Assembly: GCF_000745185.1 (NCBI RefSeq)
Contig: NZ_JQNJ01000001.1
Coordinates: 3,020,501 to 3,084,500 of the forward strand
DNA length: 64,000 nt
Origin: Muricauda sp. MAR_2010_75
GTDB lineage: Bacteria; Bacteroidota; Bacteroidia; Flavobacteriales; Flavobacteriaceae
Reading direction: 5' to 3'
The position numbers and the translations under genes were made by a program. Every line of letters begins with the position of its first letter. Position 1 is the first letter of the stretch. Positions 60,441 through 64,000 of this stretch are shown piece by piece. Under the pieces are notes generated by a model. That model was given only the letters and a program-made list of their open reading frames with translations, did not search any database and was not told where the DNA came from.

Positions 60441-62960
60441 TTAGTTGGTCCATGGTTCCGGCATTTTTTGTTCTCGCATGGGTACAAAAACTATATTGTC
60501 GTCCCTTTCATCAGTATTTACAAAGTGAGAGAAGCGTTTTTTGATTTCTTCATTTTCCACGGCTTGTTTCCATTCACATTCGTACTTATCTACCAAGGAT
60601 TGCATTTCCACTTCCAACTCTTCGGCAATGTTCAAGCTGTCATCCACCACAATTTTTTTGAGCTGCTCAATTCCCCCCTCCAGTTTCTCCAACCAGGCGG
60701 CGGTACGCATCAGGGGTGCTGCGGTACGGATATAGTACATCAAGAAACGATCTAGATATTTTATGACGGTTTCGTTATCTATTTGCTCGGCCAGTAAGAG
60801 TGCGTGCTTGGGGGTGGCACCTCCATTTCCGCAGACATAAAGGTTCCAACCGCCTTCCACTGCAATCACACCAAAGTCCTTACCACGGGCTTCAGCACAT
60901 TCGCGGATACATCCGGAGACGCCCCCTTTTAGTTTATGGGGTGATCGTAGTCCTTTGTAGCGATCTTCAAGCTCAATGGCAAAGCTTACACTTTCATCCA
61001 TTCCATAGCGGCACCAAGTGGAACCCACGCAGCTTTTTACGGTGCGTAGTGATTTCCCATAAGCGTGGCCACTTTCAAAACCGGCATCGATCAATTTTTT
61101 CCAGATGGCCGGAAGGTCGTTCAGTTCGGCTCCAAAAAGGTCTATGCGCTGACCACCTGTAATCTTGGTATACAGATTGTATTCTTTGGCCACTTCTCCA
61201 ATGACAATCAATTTTTCGGGTGTGATTTCTCCGCCAGGTATTCGCGGAACCACCGAATAAGACCCATTTCTTTGGATGTTGGCCAAAAACCTATCGTTGG
61301 AATCCTGAATTACATCTTCCTTGTTGGCGGTATCGTTGTATATGGTGGCAAATATGGACGCCAATGCTGGTTTGCAGACCTCACAACCATCTCCTTTTCC
61401 ACATTTATCAAGCGCTTCGTCGTAAGTCGTTATCTTTTTGACCTTAACAATGCCATACAATTCTTGTCGGGTATATTCGAAATGCTCGCAAATAATATCT
61501 TTTACCTCTTTCCCCATGGATTTAAGGGTCTCGTTGACGAGTTCCACCACCATGGGTTTGCATCCGCCACAACCCGTAGTGGCTTTGGTGCAGCTTATAA
61601 TATCTTTAAGTGAATCAGACTCCCCGTTTAGGAGGGATGAGCAAATGTTTCCTTTGGAAACACTTTCGCAGGAACATATTTGGGCTGTATCGGGCAGGTC
61701 CATTGCACTGCCAAAGGCAGAACCTCCCTCGCCTCGGGCACCTACGATCAATTCTTCTGCATTATCGGGCAAGGCCATCCCATTCAAATACATTTGGTGC
61801 AGAATATTATAGTCTGAAGCGTCTCCAACGAGAATGCCACCCAAGAGCGTTTTCCCGTCATGGCTTACGTTGATTCGTTTGTAAAGATATTTTGTCTTGT
61901 TTTCAAAAATGATGGACAATCCTTTGTCTGCTGGCATATAGGGCGTTCCAAAACTGGCCACATCCACACCCATTAATTTTAGTTTGGTGGACATGTCTAT
62001 TTCGTCCGGCATAATGGTTTCAGAGTTTCCCAGAATCTGGTTTACGGCCACATCGGCCATTTCGTAACCTGGGGCCACCAAGCCATATATCATGTGATTG
62101 TAAAGTGCTACCTCTCCAATGGCATATATATCTTTTACAGAGGTTTCCATTTTGTTGTCCACTACAATTCCGCCGCGAGTTCCCATTTCCAATCCGCAGG
62201 TTTTACCAAGTTCATCCCTTGGGCGGATTCCTGCGGAAATAATGAGCATATCCACATCCAATTGGTCGTCCTCGCCAAAATCCATCCCTTCAATGACCTT
62301 ATCTCCCAGAATTTGGTTTGTGGCTTTGCCCAAGTGAACCTGTATACCCATGGATTCCAGTTTTAAGCGCAATACATTACTACTGCGCGTATCCAATTGT
62401 CTCGGCATGAGTTTTGGGGCAAATTCCACTACGTGTGGTTCAAGTCCCATATCCAAAACGGCTTTTCCTGCTTCGAGCCCTAAGAGCCCACCTCCCAATA
62501 TGGCAGCCTTGCCGTCTGGTTTGATGGCTTTTATCTGGGCCGCATAGGCCAGCATGCCTTCAAGGTCTTCAATGGTTCTGTAAACAAAAACCCCTTCCTT
62601 TTCCACCCCTTTTATGGGAGGTACAAAAGGAACGGAACCCGTAGCCAGCACCAAATGGTCATATGAATAGGAACCACCGGATATGGTGTGTATTTCTTTG
62701 GAGTCACTTTTAATGTCCGTAACCCTTTGATTTGTAATGAGCTCAATGTTATTTTCCTTATACCAAGAAGCGGGAGCCAATTCCAATGCCTTCGCATCTT
62801 GATTTCCAAAAAACTCGCTTAGATGCACGCGGTCGTATGCAGGTCTGGGTTCTTCACCAAAGACAAGAAGCTTATATGAAGAATTTGCAGGATGAGCCCT
62901 GAATTTCTCACAGAACTTGTACCCTACCATACCATTACCTATTACAATTACAGTTTTCAT
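60441..62960 (-). CDS. nirB: Nitrite reductase (NADH) large subunit
   Basis: About 839 residues from the ATG at 62960, where the FAD-binding VIVIGNGMVGYKFCEKF begins; an ATG at 62987 adds nine unlikely residues. Domains in order: pyridine-nucleotide oxidoreductase (about 1-410), a BFD-like [2Fe-2S] domain with CSCESVSKGNIC and TGCGGCKP, and a second short Cys-pair segment GDGCEVCKPAL. The sirohaem/[4Fe-4S] sulfite/nitrite reductase core follows, with SCVGSTWCRYG and GCIRECAEARG. It reduces nitrite to ammonium with six electrons from NADH. Divergent from cobA, which makes the sirohaem precursor. Confidence 0.95.
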   Translation of the reverse strand: MKTVIVIGNGMVGYKFCEKFRAHPANSSYKLLVFGEEPRPAYDRVHLSEFFGNQDAKALELAPASWYKENNIELITNQRVTDIKSDSKEIHTISGGSYSYDHLVLATGSVPFVPPIKGVEKEGVFVYRTIEDLEGMLAYAAQIKAIKPDGKAAILGGGLLGLEAGKAVLDMGLEPHVVEFAPKLMPRQLDTRSSNVLRLKLESMGIQVHLGKATNQILGDKVIEGMDFGEDDQLDVDMLIISAGIRPRDELGKTCGLEMGTRGGIVVDNKMETSVKDIYAIGEVALYNHMIYGLVAPGYEMADVAVNQILGNSETIMPDEIDMSTKLKLMGVDVASFGTPYMPADKGLSIIFENKTKYLYKRINVSHDGKTLLGGILVGDASDYNILHQMYLNGMALPDNAEELIVGARGEGGSAFGSAMDLPDTAQICSCESVSKGNICSSLLNGESDSLKDIISCTKATTGCGGCKPMVVELVNETLKSMGKEVKDIICEHFEYTRQELYGIVKVKKITTYDEALDKCGKGDGCEVCKPALASIFATIYNDTANKEDVIQDSNDRFLANIQRNGSYSVVPRIPGGEITPEKLIVIGEVAKEYNLYTKITGGQRIDLFGAELNDLPAIWKKLIDAGFESGHAYGKSLRTVKSCVGSTWCRYGMDESVSFAIELEDRYKGLRSPHKLKGGVSGCIRECAEARGKDFGVIAVEGGWNLYVCGNGGATPKHALLLAEQIDNETVIKYLDRFLMYYIRTAAPLMRTAAWLEKLEGGIEQLKKIVVDDSLNIAEELEVEMQSLVDKYECEWKQAVENEEIKKRFSHFVNTDERDDNIVFVPMREQKMPEPWTN

Positions 62961-62984
62961 ACACAGGAAATTTAAAATACATTC

Positions 62985-62992
62985 CAAAACTA
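62985..62992 (-). promoter_or_regulatory. Candidate -7 box of nirB
   Basis: CAAAACTA on the + strand reads TAGTTTTG on the minus strand, an exact TAnnTTTG match 25-32 bases before the nirB start at 62960. The nearer palindrome begins five bases further upstream. Confidence 0.5.
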
Positions 62993-62996
62993 AGTA

Positions 62997-63041
62997 TAAT
63001 TACGTAATTAAATACTGATTATTTAAAAATAATTACGTATT
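62997..63041. promoter_or_regulatory. Two AATTACGTA palindromes between nirB and cobA
   Basis: TAATTACGTAATTA (62997-63010) is a perfect 14-bp palindrome. TAATTACGTATT (63030-63041) repeats its core with one change on the right arm. The centres are 33 bases apart, close to three helical turns, so two dimers would bind on one face. This is a candidate regulator site for the divergent nirBD and cobA promoters. Confidence 0.55.
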
Positions 63042-63094
63042 CTTGTTGTCAGATTCATAAAAATTTTTATTGAAAAACAATAAAACACGATAGG

Positions 63095-63856
63095 ATGGAA
63101 ACTAAAGTAAGTTTGGTAGGTGCTGGGCCAGGTAGTGCGGACCTTATAACTGTAAGGGGTTTGAGGGTGTTGAAGTCAGCAGATGTTGTTTTGTATGATG
63201 CCTTGACAAATAAAGACCTTCTTAACGAGGTAAATGACGGGGTGCCGAAAATATACGTAGGTAAAAGATGTTCAAAGCATAGTTATACCCAGGATGAAAT
63301 TAATCGGTTGATTGTGGAAAATGCATTTAGGTATGGCCATGCCGTTAGGTTAAAAGGAGGGGACCCTTTTGTATTTGGAAGAGCATCCGAGGAAATACAT
63401 TATGTTGAATCTTTTGGAATACCCATTGATGTGATTCCTGGGGTGAGCAGTGCTATTTCGGTACCCGCAAGCCAGGGCATTCCCGTAACCAAAAGAGGGG
63501 TGAGCCATAGTTTTTGGGTGGTAACAGCCACCAGAAAAGACGGTGGATTTTCAGAAGACCTAAGCTTGGCCTCACAATCTTCAGCAACGCTCATTATACT
63601 GATGGGCATACGTAAACTTGCTGAAATTGCTGGAGAAATACGGAAGTACCGAAACGGAATGACTCCAATAGCAGTGATTCAAAATGGAACTATGACCACC
63701 GAATCATGTAGTACTGGCACATTAAATAATGCAGAAACTATACTTGAATCAATAGATGCAACGCAACCCGGAATTATTGTGGTTGGAGATGTGGTTGCAG
63801 ACCATCCTTCCTTTTTTGAAGATGAGGTCATGAGAGTTTTGCACTCTTCCTATTAG
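63095..63856 (+). CDS. cobA: Uroporphyrinogen-III C-methyltransferase
   Basis: 253 residues. It transfers two methyl groups from S-adenosylmethionine to uroporphyrinogen III, giving precorrin-2 for sirohaem. Family motifs are complete: VGAGPGSADLITVRG, VVLYDALTNKDLL, VRLKGGDPFVFGRASEE, VIPGVSSAISVPASQGIPVTKRG and ATLIILMGIRK. It has no fused CysG-type dehydrogenase/ferrochelatase or HemD domain. Its position opposite nirB supports cofactor supply for the nitrite reductase. 144 bases follow to the end of the window, in which I see no gene. Confidence 0.94.
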   Translation: METKVSLVGAGPGSADLITVRGLRVLKSADVVLYDALTNKDLLNEVNDGVPKIYVGKRCSKHSYTQDEINRLIVENAFRYGHAVRLKGGDPFVFGRASEEIHYVESFGIPIDVIPGVSSAISVPASQGIPVTKRGVSHSFWVVTATRKDGGFSEDLSLASQSSATLIILMGIRKLAEIAGEIRKYRNGMTPIAVIQNGTMTTESCSTGTLNNAETILESIDATQPGIIVVGDVVADHPSFFEDEVMRVLHSSY

Positions 63857-64000
63857 TTATATACCCCACTCATTCATATTTCTATATTCTGAATATAAGT
63901 GGAGATTTATTTTCATTTTCATTGTTTTTTCAGCCAAGATTGGAAACTTCTCAAAAATTAGCTTTTATCTAAATTTTGACTATTAAAAATACGTATAAAT

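Noticed and set aside
63866..63902. Interrupted hairpin after cobA (CCACT/AGTGG with inner TATATTC/GAATATA)
   Set aside because: Internal loops and no T-run; the AT-rich inner arms can arise by chance.
1..64000. Mobile elements, CRISPR arrays, tRNA genes
   Set aside because: No transposase or integrase, no regularly spaced repeats outside coding domains and no tRNA-like cloverleaf were seen on either strand.

Overview
The window looks like chromosomal DNA of a marine Bacteroidota, most likely a member of the Flavobacteriaceae. I infer this from SusC/SusD pairs, lipoprotein signals with early lipobox cysteines, large ASPIC/UnbV-type beta-propeller lipoproteins, glycan-responsive sensor-HTH proteins, promoter boxes of the Bacteroidota type (TAnnTTTG), a sulfatase with a formylglycine-generating enzyme, and a clade II (Sec-type) nitrous oxide reductase cluster. 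The species cannot be named from the sequence alone. I saw no tRNA, rRNA, CRISPR array, insertion sequence or phage gene. No gene-free stretch clearly exceeds 300 bases; the longest is 23111-23407.

Region 1 (1-17015, + strand) is the downstream half of a polysaccharide utilisation locus. It starts with the last codons of a SusD-like gene and a 1.2 kDa-scale (about 1190-residue) VCBS/ASPIC lipoprotein. Three consecutive GH43-type enzymes and a GH5-like enzyme follow. Then come a lipoprotein aldose epimerase, galactokinase, galactose-1-phosphate uridylyltransferase and a sodium/sugar symporter, i.e. Leloir galactose use without galE in the window. A second unit follows: a GntR/FadR regulator, a PfkB-type KDG kinase, a KDPG-type aldolase and a galactonate dehydratase (De Ley-Doudoroff type). 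The target is probably a galactose-containing glycan, with arabinose possible.

Region 2 (17100-25798, - strand) holds a GH78-type alpha-L-rhamnosidase, a second giant VCBS/ASPIC lipoprotein, a vanadium-haloperoxidase-like lipoprotein and a lipoprotein formylglycine-generating enzyme. Region 3 (26075-45302, + strand) is a complete locus. It has a sensor/LuxR-HTH regulator, SusC, SusD, a surface lipoprotein with three LamG domains, two tandem GH144-like enzymes, an esterase, a GH43 with discoidin and Fn3 domains, a GH3 and a sulfatase. The GH144 plus GH3 combination points to a beta-1,2-glucan, here perhaps sulfated and substituted. The formylglycine enzyme of region 2 could activate this sulfatase in trans.

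Region 4 (45318-64000) is devoted to nitrogen oxides. A nitric-oxide defence operon (RIC/YtfE iron-sulfur repair protein, small membrane protein, group III truncated haemoglobin, unknown 102-residue protein) sits beside an Rrf2 regulator. The nos cluster reads cytochrome c, fasciclin, nosZ, membrane protein, nosL, a flavin-binding protein, nosD, nosF, nosY and a haem-copper-oxidase-like membrane protein. A second Rrf2 regulator is divergent from it. Beyond lie a DUF7009-like protein, a NarX-like nitrate sensor kinase, a DUF4202 protein, nirD and nirB (ammonifying nitrite reductase) and a divergent cobA for sirohaem. No NO-forming nitrite reductase and no NO reductase is in the window, so the cell may be a non-denitrifying N2O reducer and ammonifier.

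The most notable non-coding signals are a 14-bp operator-like motif, RGAYAAAAWTGTCY, before three NO/N2O genes; an FNR-like site at class II spacing before the cytochrome c-nosZ operon; two AATTACGTA palindromes 33 bp apart between nirB and cobA; and a cluster of TACATC elements before the region 3 susC.
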